Positions 32,158 to 41,513 of a DNA stretch of 64,000 nucleotides are shown piece after piece. The position numbers were made by a program, and so were the translations under genes. The notes under the pieces were generated by a model. The model was not told the origin of the DNA and searched no databases. It saw nothing but the letters and a program-made list of their open reading frames with translations. Location of the stretch: the NCBI RefSeq assembly GCF_004197395.1, contig NZ_SELS01000053.1:1-64000 (forward strand). Direction: 5' to 3'. Position 1 is the first letter of the stretch, and every line of letters starts with the position of its first letter. Origin of the DNA: Paraburkholderia sp. UYCP14C (GTDB lineage Bacteria > Pseudomonadota > Gammaproteobacteria > Burkholderiales > Burkholderiaceae).

Positions 32158-32816
32158 CCGCACCTCTTCAGGCGGTAGCCGACCCCGCGCACGGTCACGA
32201 CCTGGTCCGCGCCGATCTTGCGCCGCAGACTGTGCACATGCACTTCGATCGTGTTGCTGCCCACTTCCTCGCCCCAGCCGTATAGCTTTTCTTCGAGCTC
32301 GGCCTTCGTGAACACGCGGGTCGGTTCCTCGATCAGCGCCTGCAGCAACGCGAATTCGCGCGGCACCAGCGGCAGCGGCACGCCGTCCTTGGTGACTTCG
32401 TGCGCGGCGGGGTCGAGCGTCAGTTCGCCGTGACTGTAGACCGGCTGCTTCTGGCCGGTGCGCCGGCGCAGCAGCGCGCGAATGCGCGCGGCCAGTTCGT
32501 CGAGATCGAACGGCTTGATCAGGTAGTCATCGGCGCCGGCGTCGAGACCGCGGATGCGCTCGTCGACCGCGTCGCGCGCGGTCAGAATGATCACCGGCGC
32601 GGCGCCGCCGTTGCGGCGATACGCGTTCAGCACGTCGATGCCGTCCTTTTTCGGCAGACCGAGGTCGAGCAGCACGAGGTCGTACACGCCGTTATCGAGC
32701 GACAGTTCCGCCGCGCGGCCGTCCTCGGCCCAGTCGATCGCGTAGCCGGCGCGGCGCATCGCGCCCAGCACCGATTCCGCGATCATGTCGTCGTCTTCGA
32801 CCAGTAGCAGGCGCAT
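32154..32816 (-). CDS. OmpR-family response regulator (QseB/PmrA-like)
   Basis: A protein of 220 residues. The receiver domain carries acidic EDDD at 7-10, the phospho-acceptor Asp in LVLLDLGLPKKDG near 51 and Lys in YLIKPFD near 101. The winged-helix DNA-binding domain from about 125 ends TIEVHVHSLRRKIGADQVVTV. These blocks match the QseB/PmrA subgroup. It is divergent from the RND efflux operon. Two tandem CTTAAG-type boxes lie between them, one facing each gene, so autoregulation and control of the pump are likely (inference). Confidence 0.92.
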   Translation of the reverse strand: MRLLLVEDDDMIAESVLGAMRRAGYAIDWAEDGRAAELSLDNGVYDLVLLDLGLPKKDGIDVLNAYRRNGGAAPVIILTARDAVDERIRGLDAGADDYLIKPFDLDELAARIRALLRRRTGQKQPVYSHGELTLDPAAHEVTKDGVPLPLVPREFALLQALIEEPTRVFTKAELEEKLYGWGEEVGSNTIEVHVHSLRRKIGADQVVTVRGVGYRLKRCG

Positions 32817-32852
32817 GGCCTCTCCTCTCCTTCTTGCGGTTTTGGCCGCCGC

Positions 32853-32886
32853 ATTATCGGCCGCGGCAGCTTAACGAATCCTTACG
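32853..32886 (-). promoter_or_regulatory. Regulator box and -10 for the response regulator gene
   Basis: On the plus strand, CTTAAC-GAATC-CTTACG occupies 32870-32886. On the minus strand a -10-like GATAAT at 32858-32853 follows after 11 nt. It lies about 55 nt before the response regulator start. The repeat spacing (6-5-6) is that of PmrA/QseB boxes. Functional assignment is inference. Confidence 0.55.
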
Positions 32887-32936
32887 GGCTCCTGATGACG
32901 CGCCGATTTCGCGCGGCTCGTATCGCGCGGTTCGAC

Positions 32937-32970
32937 GTTAAGCCTGTCTTAAGCGCACGCTGCGGAAAAT
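32937..32970 (+). promoter_or_regulatory. Regulator box and -10 for the RND operon
   Basis: GTTAAG-CCTGT-CTTAAG at 32937-32953 is a near-perfect 6-5-6 direct repeat of PmrA/QseB type. A weak -10-like GAAAAT lies 11 nt downstream at 32965-32970. ATG of the outer-membrane factor is 46 nt further on. Confidence 0.6.
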
Positions 32971-33015
32971 CGGTTCCTTTTGCGAGGCTCGTTCGCGAGC
33001 CGCTCGCCTCTTCCC

Positions 33016-34449
33016 ATGATTCGCAGGAACCGGATTTTGCCTGTTTTCCATCCCGTGGCGGCGCTGCGTCGGCGCGCGCTTATGCCGTTGTGCGTGCTGC
33101 TGATGAGCGGCTGTGCGACCTATCACCGCGAGCCGCTCGCGCCACAGGACACCTCGACGTCCGCGCGCTCGCTCGAACGGATCCGCGTCGATCCCGCGAG
33201 CATGCCGCTGCCCGAGCTGGCCGCGCATCGTTTCGATCCCGCCGACGGCCTCGACATCGATGAAGTCGCGATGCTCGCGGTCGCCAACAACCCCGATCTG
33301 AAGCTGGCCCGCGACGATCTCGGCATCGCCGGCGCACAGGCCTATTCGGCGGGTCTGCTGCCCGATCCGCAAGTGAGCATATCGAGCGACTATCCGGGCG
33401 CGACCGGCCTCACACGCGCATTCAATTATGGCCTCAGCATCGACGTGATGGCGATCGTGCTGCGCAGCGCGAACAAACAGTCCGCCGACGCGACGCTCGC
33501 GAAGACCGATCTCGGTCTGCTCTGGCAGGAGTGGCAGGTCGTCGCGCAAGCGCGGCAGCTGTTCGTCAAGACCTGCTTCCAGCAGCGCACGCTGCCGCTG
33601 TTGCAACAGCAACGCGATCTCGCGCGCACGCGCTACGAGCGCATGGCCGCCGCGCGCGCGGACGGCAATCTGACCGACGATACGCTGACCGCCGCGCTGC
33701 TCGCCTACAGCGACGCGCGCAAGCAGTACACCGATGCCGAGCGCGCGGCCGCGCAAACCCATCACGATCTGAATGCGTTGCTGGGCCTCGCACCGGACGT
33801 GCAATTGCAACTGCAACCGGACAGCAACACCGACGTCACGCCGCTCTCCGACGCCACGCTCGACTCGGCGCTCGGCGAACTCGCCCGCCGCCGCCCCGAC
33901 CTGATCGCGTTGCAGGCCGGCTACGAAGCGCAGGAGCAGAAGTACCGCGCGGCGATTCTGAGCCAGTTCCCGAGTCTGTCGGTCGGTTTCGTGCGGGCAC
34001 GCGATACGTCGAACATCTACACGAGCGGTTTTCAGATCAACCTGAGCCTGCCGATCTTCAACCGCAATCAGGGCAATGTCGCGATCGAAAAAGCGACCCG
34101 TCAGCGGCTACGCGACGAGTACCAGATCCGCCTGAACCAGGCGTATGCGGACGTCGCACGTCTGCGCGAAGACAGCGCGATTCTCGCGCGGCAACTTCAG
34201 CAGACCGAAGCCGCGCTGCCCGGCGTCGAGCGCGCCGCGCACGACGCCGCGGCCGCCTACGCCGAACACAACCTCGTGCTCGGCGCATACACCGACGCGC
34301 AAAGCGCGGCGCTCGCGAAACGCATCGACGTCGCGACGCTGCGCGAAGCGCTCGACGAACAACGCGTCGGCTTGCAGGCGCTGCTCGGCAGCGCGATTCC
34401 CGACGCTTTCTCTTCCGCTCAGACTTTCATCGACACTCATGCGAAATAG
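33016..34449 (+). CDS. Outer-membrane efflux lipoprotein (TolC/OprM family)
   Basis: A protein of 477 residues from ATG 33016. The N terminus has a signal peptide ending in LCVLLMSGC, a lipobox-like site with Cys near residue 35, after a basic start (RRNRILPVF). The rest is the TolC-type repeat: two halves of long amphipathic helices and short strands (LAVANNPDLKLARDDLGIAG, QINLSLPIFNRNQGNVAIEK). It forms the outer-membrane channel of the tripartite pump encoded by this and the next two genes. The stop lies 11 nt inside the next gene. Confidence 0.9.
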   Translation: MIRRNRILPVFHPVAALRRRALMPLCVLLMSGCATYHREPLAPQDTSTSARSLERIRVDPASMPLPELAAHRFDPADGLDIDEVAMLAVANNPDLKLARDDLGIAGAQAYSAGLLPDPQVSISSDYPGATGLTRAFNYGLSIDVMAIVLRSANKQSADATLAKTDLGLLWQEWQVVAQARQLFVKTCFQQRTLPLLQQQRDLARTRYERMAAARADGNLTDDTLTAALLAYSDARKQYTDAERAAAQTHHDLNALLGLAPDVQLQLQPDSNTDVTPLSDATLDSALGELARRRPDLIALQAGYEAQEQKYRAAILSQFPSLSVGFVRARDTSNIYTSGFQINLSLPIFNRNQGNVAIEKATRQRLRDEYQIRLNQAYADVARLREDSAILARQLQQTEAALPGVERAAHDAAAAYAEHNLVLGAYTDAQSAALAKRIDVATLREALDEQRVGLQALLGSAIPDAFSSAQTFIDTHAK

Positions 34450-35569
34450 CCTGTCTTCATCGCGGCATCCGTGGCCGCTTGTTGCGGCCGTCGCCGCGCC
34501 GCTCGTGTGCGCGGTCCTGCTGTATGCAGCGGTCCACCCGGCTCATGCGGACGACAACGCCGCCAGTGAAGCGCAACCGTCGGTCGCGGTGCAGACCGTG
34601 CGCGTGCAGCGCGCCGCGATCGCGCAGCCGGTGCGCGGCTTCGGGATCGTCGCGGCGAGCGCGTCGAACCTGACGACGATCAACCTGCCGTATGTCGCGC
34701 GGATCGCGCAGATGCGCGTGCAGGCGGGCGAGACCGTCAAACGCGGCGCGCCGCTCTTCGTCGTGCAGGCTGATCCTGCCGCGGTGCTTGCCGCAACCCA
34801 GGCGCGCAGCGCGCTGACGCTCGCGCAAGGCGAACTCACGCGTACCCGGTCGCTGTACGACAAAGGTCTCGCGACGCAATCGCAGCTCGCCAGCGCGAGC
34901 AAGGCCGCCGACGATGCGCGCGACGCGCTCGCCGCGCAGAATCAGACCGGCGCCGCGAGGGGCAGCAAGGTCGTGACCGCGCCGTTCGACGCCGTGGTGC
35001 TGCAGCTATCGGCGGCGCAAGGCGACCAGGTGCAGGCCGGCGCGGCGATTCTGCAGCTCGCGAGCGGTAGCGGCAGCGGCCGCGACGCGCGCGCAAACGT
35101 GACGCTTGGCGTCGAGCCCACCGACGCCGCAGCGATTCATCCGGGCGACGCCGTCACGCTGCACGGCCTCTCGGCGACGCTCGCGCAGTCGTCCGTCGAA
35201 GGCCGCGTGGTACTCGTCGGCGCCGCGATCGATCCGCAATCGCAACTGGTCAACATCGGCGCGACCGTACCGCTTGCGCAGACGCCGTTCATCCCCGGCA
35301 CCCGCGTGTCCGGCGACATCGCGACCCGCACCGGCATGCACTGGATCGTGCCGCGCGCGGCCGTGCTGCGCGATGGCCAGCAAGCCTACGTGTTCCAGAT
35401 CACGCCGCAAAGCAACGCGCACCGCGTCGCGGTGAGCATCGCGGTCGAAAACGGCGATCGCTACGGCGTCGACGGTGCGCTCGACCCGATGCTCGGCGTC
35501 GTGACGAGCGGCAACTATGAGCTGCAAGACGGCATGGCGGTCCGCGCCGGCGGGGATGCCGCGCGATGA
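34439..35569 (+). CDS. RND efflux periplasmic adaptor (membrane fusion protein)
   Basis: A protein of 376 residues. A membrane anchor or signal (PLVAAVAAPLVCAVLLYAAV) is followed by a barrel-sandwich (lipoyl-like) half YVARIAQMRVQAGETVKRGA, a short coiled hairpin (ARSALTLAQGELTRTRSLYD, GLATQSQLASASKAADDARD), the second half VVTAPFDAVVLQLSAAQGDQ, and a beta-barrel and membrane-proximal domain. The hairpin is short compared with AcrA. ATG 34439 overlaps the preceding gene by 11 nt, and the stop overlaps the pump start as ATGA. It bridges the pump and the outer-membrane channel. Confidence 0.88.
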   Translation: MRNSLSSSRHPWPLVAAVAAPLVCAVLLYAAVHPAHADDNAASEAQPSVAVQTVRVQRAAIAQPVRGFGIVAASASNLTTINLPYVARIAQMRVQAGETVKRGAPLFVVQADPAAVLAATQARSALTLAQGELTRTRSLYDKGLATQSQLASASKAADDARDALAAQNQTGAARGSKVVTAPFDAVVLQLSAAQGDQVQAGAAILQLASGSGSGRDARANVTLGVEPTDAAAIHPGDAVTLHGLSATLAQSSVEGRVVLVGAAIDPQSQLVNIGATVPLAQTPFIPGTRVSGDIATRTGMHWIVPRAAVLRDGQQAYVFQITPQSNAHRVAVSIAVENGDRYGVDGALDPMLGVVTSGNYELQDGMAVRAGGDAAR

Positions 35570-38500
35570 ACTTCGGTCAATGGATGCAGACGCATCGCCG
35601 CTCGCTGCTGTTCGTCATCGCGTTGCTCGCGATTGCCGGCGCACTGAGCGCGTTCCGTCTGCCGATCTCGCTGTTTCCGAACGTCGCGTTTCCGCGCGCG
35701 GTCGTGTCGCTCGACGCGGGCGACCGCCCCGCCGAGCAGATGACGACGCTCGTCACGATGCCGGTCGAGGAAGCGCTGCGCCGCGTGCCGAACGTGCGCG
35801 ACGTCGACTCGACGACCAGCCGCGGCGCCGCGGAGATCTCGCTGAACTTCGACTGGGGCACCGACATGGCGCAGGCGACGCTGCAGGCGCAATCGGCGAT
35901 CAGCGAAATTCTCGCGACGCTGCCGCCCGGCACGACGATGCAGGTGCGGCGCATGGACCCGACCGTGTTTCCGGTGCTCGCGTACAGCCTCACTTCGAAG
36001 CAGCAGTCGCTCGCCGTGCTGCGCGATCTCGCGCAGTTCCAGATGCGGCCGCTGCTGTCGTCGGTGGAAGGGGTCGCGCGCGTCGAGGTGACCGGCGGCG
36101 CGCAGGACGAATTCGAAGTGGCTGTCGATCCCGCCCGCCTCGCCGCGTACAAGCTGTCGCTCGCCGACGTATCGAAGGCGATCGGCGCGAGCAACGTGCT
36201 GATGGCGAACGGCCGCATCGAGGATCACGACAAGCTGTACCTGGTCGTCACCAACTCGACGATCACGCAGCTCGACGAACTGCGCGACGTCGTCGTGTCC
36301 GCCAACGGCAATGCGAACGGCGCGCAGATCCGTCTGGGCGACGTCGCGACGGTGAACCGGGGCGTGGTGCCGCAATGGATGCGCGTCACCGCCGACGGTC
36401 AGGATGCCGTGCTGCTGAACGTGTACCAGCAGCCCGGCGCGAACAGCGTCGCGATGGCGCGCGCGATCCGCGCGAAGATCGCCGCATTCGAGCCGCAGAT
36501 GCCCGCGGACGTGCATCTGTCGAACTGGTACGACCAGAGCGAACTCGTGATCGCGTCGGCCACCAGCGTGCGCGACGCGATCATGATCGGCGTCGTGCTC
36601 GCGGCAATGACGCTGTTCTTCTTTCTGCGCAACTGGAAGATCACCGCGATCGCGGTCGCGCTGGTGCCGGTCGTGATGGCCGCGACGATCCTGCTGCTCG
36701 ACGTGTTCGGCATGGGCTTCAATATCATGACGCTGGGTGGTATGGCGGCCGCGGTCGGCCTCGTCATCGACGACGCGATCGTGATGATCGAGCACATCGT
36801 GCGGCGGATGCGCGAAGCCGGCGCGCGCGCGTTCCACGGCCGCGTGATGGCCGCGGCGCTCGAATTCACGCGGCCGCTCGCCGGTTCGTCGGCGGCGACG
36901 CTGATCATCTTCGTGCCGCTCGCGTTTCTGTCGGGCGTGACGGGGGCCTTTTTCAAGGCGCTGTCGCTGACGATGGCGAGCGCGCTGTTCATTTCGTTCC
37001 TCGTCACGTGGCTCGCGGTGCCGATCCTGTGCGACCACTGGCTGAAGCCCGAGGACGCCGAGGAGCACGAGGAAACGCGCTTCGCCGCGTGGCTGAACCG
37101 GCGCTATGCGCAGACGGTCGCGCGTGTGATCGCAAGGCCGCCGCTCGTGCTGCTGGGCGTCGTGCCGTTGATCGTCGTCGCGGCGTTCGCGTTCACGCGC
37201 GTCGGCAGCGGCTTCATGCCGAGCATGGACGAAGGCGGCTTCGTGCTCGACTATCACACGCAGCCGGGCACCTCGATCACCGAAACCGACCGGCTGATGA
37301 AGCAGATCGAGCAGATCGTGCGTGCGAACCCGAACGTCGCGACCTATTCGCGCCGCACCGGCGCGGGCCTCGGCGGCGATCTGAACGAGCCGAACAAGGG
37401 CGACTTCTTCGTGCGTCTGAAGTCCGGCAAGCGCGAACCGATCGACACCGTGATGGAGGAAATCCGCTCGCAGATCGAAACCCAGGTGCCGGGCGTCAGC
37501 ATCGAGCTCGCGCAGCTGATGGAAGACCTGATCGGCGATCTGACCGCGGTGCCGCAGCCGGTGCAGATCAAGATCTTCTCCGACGATCCGCACACGCTTG
37601 ACACGACCGCGCGCAAGGTCGCCGCGCGCATCGGCCGGATTCAGGGCATCGTCGACGTCAACGACGGCATCAACCCGGCCGGCGACGCGATCGAGCTGCA
37701 CATCCTGCCCGCCGCTGCCGCGGCCGAAGGCATGGACCCGCAAGCGATCGCGCAGGCCGTCACCGACATGCTCGAAGGCAATGTCGCGACGCAGTTCCAG
37801 AGCGGCCCGAAAACGGTCGGCGTGCGCGTGCGCGTGAACGGCGCGCGCCAGATGACCGATACGCAACTCGGTCAGTTACAGATTCGCGCGCCGGACGGCC
37901 ATCTGTTCGCACTGAAGCGCGTTGCCGATCGCGTGAGCGTCACCGGTCAGCCCGAGATCAGCCGCTCGAATCTGAAGCGCATGGTCGCGGTCACCGCGCG
38001 GATCGACGGCCGCGATCTCGGCTCGACGATCGCCGACGTGCAGAAGGCGCTCGGCGACACGAACCTGCTGCCCTCGGGCGTCTATTACGAGCTCGGCGGT
38101 CTGTACCAGCAGCAGCAGATCGCGTTCAAGGGCCTGTTGACCGTATTCGGCGCGGCGATCGCGCTCGTCTTCGGCCTGCTGCTGTTCCTGTACGAACGCC
38201 TGCGCGTCGCGCTGGCGGTGCTGGCGATGCCGCTCTTCGCGGCCGGCGCGGTGTTCATCGGCCTGTGGATCACCGGCATCGAGCTGAACATCTCCGCGAT
38301 GATGGGCATGACGATGATCATCGGCATCGTGACGGAAGTCGCGATCTTCTATGTGTCGGAATTGCAGGCGCTGGTGCGCGACGACGAGATGCCCTTCGAC
38401 GACGCGTTGCAGGCCGCGGGCCGCAACCGTCTGCGGCCGATCGCGATGACCACGATCGCCGCGATCCTCGCGCTGTTGCCGCTCGCGTTCGCGCTGGGAC

Positions 38501-38625
38501 AAGGTTCGGCAATGCAGCAACCGCTCGCGATCGCGATCATTTCGGGGCTGATCGTGCAGTTGCCGCTCGTGCTGTTGCTGCTGCCGGCGTTGCTGAAGCT
38601 GTTGATGAAAAAACGGCCGGTGTGA
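35566..38625 (+). CDS. RND efflux pump permease subunit
   Basis: A protein of 1019 residues, normal for RND permeases, with twelve predicted helices and two large periplasmic loops. Helix 1 is SLLFVIALLAIAGALSAFRL, followed by LPISLFPNVAFPRAVVSLDA. The proton-relay segment reads AAAVGLVIDDAIVMIEHIV with the Asp-Asp pair typical of hydrophobic/amphiphilic exporters. It lacks the heavy-metal (CusA) signature in this helix, so metal export is unlikely. The second half holds MMGMTMIIGIVTEVAIFYV, with Glu in place of the Asn of many relatives. It is the last gene of the operon. The substrate is unknown. Confidence 0.92.
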   Translation: MNFGQWMQTHRRSLLFVIALLAIAGALSAFRLPISLFPNVAFPRAVVSLDAGDRPAEQMTTLVTMPVEEALRRVPNVRDVDSTTSRGAAEISLNFDWGTDMAQATLQAQSAISEILATLPPGTTMQVRRMDPTVFPVLAYSLTSKQQSLAVLRDLAQFQMRPLLSSVEGVARVEVTGGAQDEFEVAVDPARLAAYKLSLADVSKAIGASNVLMANGRIEDHDKLYLVVTNSTITQLDELRDVVVSANGNANGAQIRLGDVATVNRGVVPQWMRVTADGQDAVLLNVYQQPGANSVAMARAIRAKIAAFEPQMPADVHLSNWYDQSELVIASATSVRDAIMIGVVLAAMTLFFFLRNWKITAIAVALVPVVMAATILLLDVFGMGFNIMTLGGMAAAVGLVIDDAIVMIEHIVRRMREAGARAFHGRVMAAALEFTRPLAGSSAATLIIFVPLAFLSGVTGAFFKALSLTMASALFISFLVTWLAVPILCDHWLKPEDAEEHEETRFAAWLNRRYAQTVARVIARPPLVLLGVVPLIVVAAFAFTRVGSGFMPSMDEGGFVLDYHTQPGTSITETDRLMKQIEQIVRANPNVATYSRRTGAGLGGDLNEPNKGDFFVRLKSGKREPIDTVMEEIRSQIETQVPGVSIELAQLMEDLIGDLTAVPQPVQIKIFSDDPHTLDTTARKVAARIGRIQGIVDVNDGINPAGDAIELHILPAAAAAEGMDPQAIAQAVTDMLEGNVATQFQSGPKTVGVRVRVNGARQMTDTQLGQLQIRAPDGHLFALKRVADRVSVTGQPEISRSNLKRMVAVTARIDGRDLGSTIADVQKALGDTNLLPSGVYYELGGLYQQQQIAFKGLLTVFGAAIALVFGLLLFLYERLRVALAVLAMPLFAAGAVFIGLWITGIELNISAMMGMTMIIGIVTEVAIFYVSELQALVRDDEMPFDDALQAAGRNRLRPIAMTTIAAILALLPLAFALGQGSAMQQPLAIAIISGLIVQLPLVLLLLPALLKLLMKKRPV

Positions 38626-38663
38626 GCGCGGCCTAAGCCTTGCGCGGTGCGCGAAGCATTGCG

Positions 38664-39482
38664 CTACGCCAGCACATCGGCAAACCCGCCGATCCGCGTG
38701 CCGAGCGCGCGGATCGCGGCGGCCACTCTTGGCGACAGCAGCGCCTGCAGCTCGTCGGCATGCCGGTAATCGTGCATGCCCTCGCTCAGCGCGTCGCCGG
38801 CCAGCGCCGGATGACAGTAGATTTCGCCGACGCCGTGCGGCAGACTGGCGAGCGCGGCGAGCCAGGTCGCCTCGTCCATGCGCCCGCTCGCCGCGATGCC
38901 GACCACGTAGTCGTTGTGCGCGATCCCCGCACGCCCGAGCCGCGCCTTCACGTGCGAGATCCACGGCCGCAGCCACAGCGGCGCATTCGCTTCGAACGGC
39001 AGACGCATCGCCTTCATGCCGTAGTCGCGGCCGATCTCGAGGATCAGGCCGAGCACGGTCGGATGCAGATGAAAATGCTTGTGCGTGTTCACGTGGTCGA
39101 GCGTGAGGCCGGTCGCGGCGAACGCTTCGAACTGCGTGCGAATTTCGTGCGCGAGTTGACGGCGCACGTGCGGCAAAAAGAAGAAACGCACGCCGTCGCG
39201 CACCATATTGCTGCCGAAGCGGCCATTCTCGTCGAGCAGCGCGGCGACCTGCTCGCGCGGCGCCAGCGCGGCGCCGTCGGCCAGCACCAGATGCAGGCCC
39301 ACGCGCAGGTCCGGCAGCGTGCGGGCACGCGCAACCGCGTCTTTCGCGGCCGGCGCGCCGACCATCAGGCTCGCGGCGCGCAGCACCCCGTTGCGATGCG
39401 CGCGTTCGACCGCGAAATTGACGCGCTGATGCAGGCCGAAATCGTCGGCGGTAATGATCAGTCCGCGCGGCTGGGCCGCCAT
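38664..39482 (-). CDS. hpnK: HpnK, hopanoid side-chain deacetylase (YdjC-like)
   Basis: A protein of 272 residues of the YdjC/ChbG deacetylase type. Metal-binding motifs are LIITADDFGLH at the N terminus and LDHVNTHKHFHLHPTVL, followed by GEIYCHPAL near the C terminus. Known for HpnK: it removes the acetyl group from N-acetylglucosaminyl bacteriohopanetetrol after HpnI acts. ATG 39482 follows GGAGAG with a 6-nt gap and comes 11 nt after the hpnI stop, so the two form one transcript. The longer in-frame reading upstream is a shadow of hpnI. Confidence 0.88.
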   Translation of the reverse strand: MAAQPRGLIITADDFGLHQRVNFAVERAHRNGVLRAASLMVGAPAAKDAVARARTLPDLRVGLHLVLADGAALAPREQVAALLDENGRFGSNMVRDGVRFFFLPHVRRQLAHEIRTQFEAFAATGLTLDHVNTHKHFHLHPTVLGLILEIGRDYGMKAMRLPFEANAPLWLRPWISHVKARLGRAGIAHNDYVVGIAASGRMDEATWLAALASLPHGVGEIYCHPALAGDALSEGMHDYRHADELQALLSPRVAAAIRALGTRIGGFADVLA

Positions 39483-39493
39483 CGCGCTCTCCA

Positions 39494-40759
39494 TCACGTG
39501 AGGCTGTCCAGCCGGCCGCTGCGCTCGGCGGGCGGCGTGCCGAGCTGCATGCGCTCGCCGCGCCACACGACGTGCGAACCGAACGCGCTGACGAGCCACT
39601 GGAGCGCGAGCAGCGTATCGCGCAACGGCACGAGCGGCAGATCGCGCCAGAACGTGCGCGCGCGGCGCGCGGCGCGCAGATGCAGCAGCAGGCGTGCGCC
39701 CACACAGAGCGCGGTGGCCGACGCGCTCGCGACCACCGCCGCGAACGGCGCGTGAGCACACGTCGCGAGGGACGCGGTCAGCCACGCGCTCGTCAACAAC
39801 CACGGTGTGGGGAACGTGATCAGCAGCGACACGAAACCCGGCGGATTGACCGAGCGGATCGTGCGCAGCCAGCGCGTTTCGCGCTGCCACAGTGCCGCGA
39901 AGGTCGGCTCGATCACGTCGGTGGCGACCATCACGCGCGACAGCACCGTTTGCAGACCGAGCGCGCGCACGTGCTCGGCGAGCCAGTAGTCGTCGGCGAG
40001 GCAGTTTTTCAGCGCCTCGAAGCCCCCGATGCGCTCGAGAGTGGCGCGCCGCAACGCGAGCGTCGCGCCGAAACCGAAGCGGCGCGAGCCCATTGCGTGG
40101 GCGACCCGCACCGAGGGCGCGAACCACTCGTTGATGAACAGCGCACCGACGCGCGGCCAGAAGCCGCCGACGCCGCGCGCGACGTACAGGCACGTGACCA
40201 CGCCGACGTGCGGGTCCGCGAGCGGCGCCGCCACGCTGTCGAGATAGTCGGAGTCGACCGCGATGTCGCTGTCGGCGATCACGATCACCTCGTGGCGTGC
40301 GCGCGCGGCCATGTTGATCAGGTTGCTGACTTTCAGATTGCTGCCGTGCACGCGCGTGTCGATCGCCAGCTCGATGTCGCACTGCGGATAGGCGGCCTGC
40401 AAACGGCGCACCACCGCGATGGCGGGATCGTGCGGCGACGACACGCCCAGCACCAGCTGAAAATGCTGATGGCGCTGCTCGCAGAAGGTTCGCAGATTTT
40501 CGTAGAGGCGCGGCTCGGCGCCGCACAGCGGTTTGAGCACGCTGACACCGACCTGCGCGAACGGCTCGACCGGGTCATTGAGCGAATCCAGCAGCGAACG
40601 GCCGAGCGCGCGATTGACGGCCCTGCCGCCGTGATGGTTCGATTTATGCCGCGCCGTGAAAAACGGCATGGCGAGCGCGGCGGCTACCGTGTAGATCGAA
40701 GCGCTAATGCAACCGGCTAACAGGAGCCACTGGAATGCAATCAACGCGTGCGCCGCCAT
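39494..40759 (-). CDS. hpnI: HpnI-type hopanoid glycosyltransferase
   Basis: A protein of 421 residues. An N-terminal membrane helix is followed by a GT2-family domain: VGVSVLKPLCGAEPRLYENL, FQLVLGVSSPHDPA, then EVIVIADSDIAVDSDYL (the DxD), and AMGSRRFGFGATLALRRATL with the acceptor region DDYWLAEHVRALG. Near the C terminus are QRETRWLRTIRSV (the QxxRW-like motif) and further helices. Known for HpnI: it adds N-acetylglucosamine to bacteriohopanetetrol at the inner membrane. Being directly upstream of hpnK, it is the more likely true HpnI of the two paralogues in this window. Confidence 0.85.
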   Translation of the reverse strand: MAAHALIAFQWLLLAGCISASIYTVAAALAMPFFTARHKSNHHGGRAVNRALGRSLLDSLNDPVEPFAQVGVSVLKPLCGAEPRLYENLRTFCEQRHQHFQLVLGVSSPHDPAIAVVRRLQAAYPQCDIELAIDTRVHGSNLKVSNLINMAARARHEVIVIADSDIAVDSDYLDSVAAPLADPHVGVVTCLYVARGVGGFWPRVGALFINEWFAPSVRVAHAMGSRRFGFGATLALRRATLERIGGFEALKNCLADDYWLAEHVRALGLQTVLSRVMVATDVIEPTFAALWQRETRWLRTIRSVNPPGFVSLLITFPTPWLLTSAWLTASLATCAHAPFAAVVASASATALCVGARLLLHLRAARRARTFWRDLPLVPLRDTLLALQWLVSAFGSHVVWRGERMQLGTPPAERSGRLDSLT

Positions 40760-40778
40760 TGTGTGCCGTCCGTGTCCG

Positions 40779-41129
40779 TCAGTGCTCGGCCAGCACGAAC
40801 GGTTGGCCCGTGAGGCGCAGATGGAGCACGACGAGCCAACGGCGCGGACAGTTCGCTGCGATCATGGCCGGCGAGGCGCCGCGAGCAGCGTGAATCGCGT
40901 AGTCGCTTCGCACCGCGCCCTCGAACGCAACCTCGGCAAATTCGCGCGCGATCACCACACCGCCGATGATCAGCGCGAGCGCGAATAGCCTGAACGATGC
41001 GGAGGCGAAAAATGCGTCAGAGACCGGCAGTACCGGCAGCGCGATGCACAGCAGCGCTTCAGTGCCTGCCGCCGTCAGAGACGCGACCAGCAAATGGGCT
41101 CGTAGCATGTCGATGGTGACTCGCTTCAT
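40779..41129 (-). CDS. Small membrane protein leading the hpnI-hpnK operon
   Basis: A protein of 116 residues with two membrane helices, about 12-36 (LLVASLTAAGTEALLCIALP) and 47-66 (LFALALIIGGVVIAREFAEV), and a basic C terminus (PRRWLVVLHLRLTG). The stop lies 20 nt before the hpnI start, so it should be cotranscribed. I recognise no family. A role in the same pathway is suggested only by position. It is divergent from the second two-component system across 384 nt. Confidence 0.65.
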   Translation of the reverse strand: MKRVTIDMLRAHLLVASLTAAGTEALLCIALPVLPVSDAFFASASFRLFALALIIGGVVIAREFAEVAFEGAVRSDYAIHAARGASPAMIAANCPRRWLVVLHLRLTGQPFVLAEH

Positions 41130-41513
41130 AACCTGACTCGTGCGCGGCCTTGCGGCCTGACCGGATACTGGGTATTGGGCGGGACTCGTCGATACCGTCC
41201 GTTGACGCCACCGACCAGCAAAAAGAATGCCTCGCGCGTCGGTCCATCGAAGTCCTTACGATCAGGTTGCGAAGGTCTGACGGCGACATGGACTCGCACA
41301 CGCATCACGATCTGCGACGACCATTTTATAGCGCGTCGATGGTATCGATTCAAGCTGAAGGAAACCTTAAGCAGGCGCATGGCATAAAGCGGCTAACGAA
41401 CGGCGTGGTTACACTTCGGAACGCGCCAGATTGTTCGTAGATTTGCATCAATGTTGCTTGCATAAAACTGCAGGACGTTATGCAATAAAACCCCACAATG
41501 GAAAAAATGCCTC
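41130..41513. other. Divergent intergenic region, hopanoid operon / two-component system
   Basis: This AT-richer non-coding region of 384 nt holds one tandem box (41355-41371). On the plus strand, CATAAA (41383-41388) follows the box after 11 nt. On the minus strand, TATAAAAT (41330-41323) follows after 24 nt. Several TTGCAT/ATGCAA repeats occur near 41441-41485 before the response regulator start. No ORF with a ribosome-binding site is seen. Confidence 0.6.
41355..41371 (+). promoter_or_regulatory. Tandem CTGAAG/CTTAAG regulator box
   Basis: CTGAAG-GAAAC-CTTAAG, a 6-5-6 direct repeat of PmrA/QseB type, 143 nt before the response regulator ATG and 225 nt before the membrane-protein gene that leads hpnI-hpnK. 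The first 14 bases are identical to the box upstream of hpnJ. Assignment is inference. Confidence 0.6.

Noticed and set aside
35515-37866. A 783-codon open frame on the minus strand across the RND permease gene
   Set aside because: It lies antisense to a clear RND permease with conserved motifs; content is His/Arg-rich and without family signals.
35566-38625. Assigning the RND pump to heavy-metal export because of its position beside a two-component system
   Set aside because: The proton-relay helix has the Asp-Asp pattern of hydrophobic/amphiphilic exporters, not the CusA-type signature.
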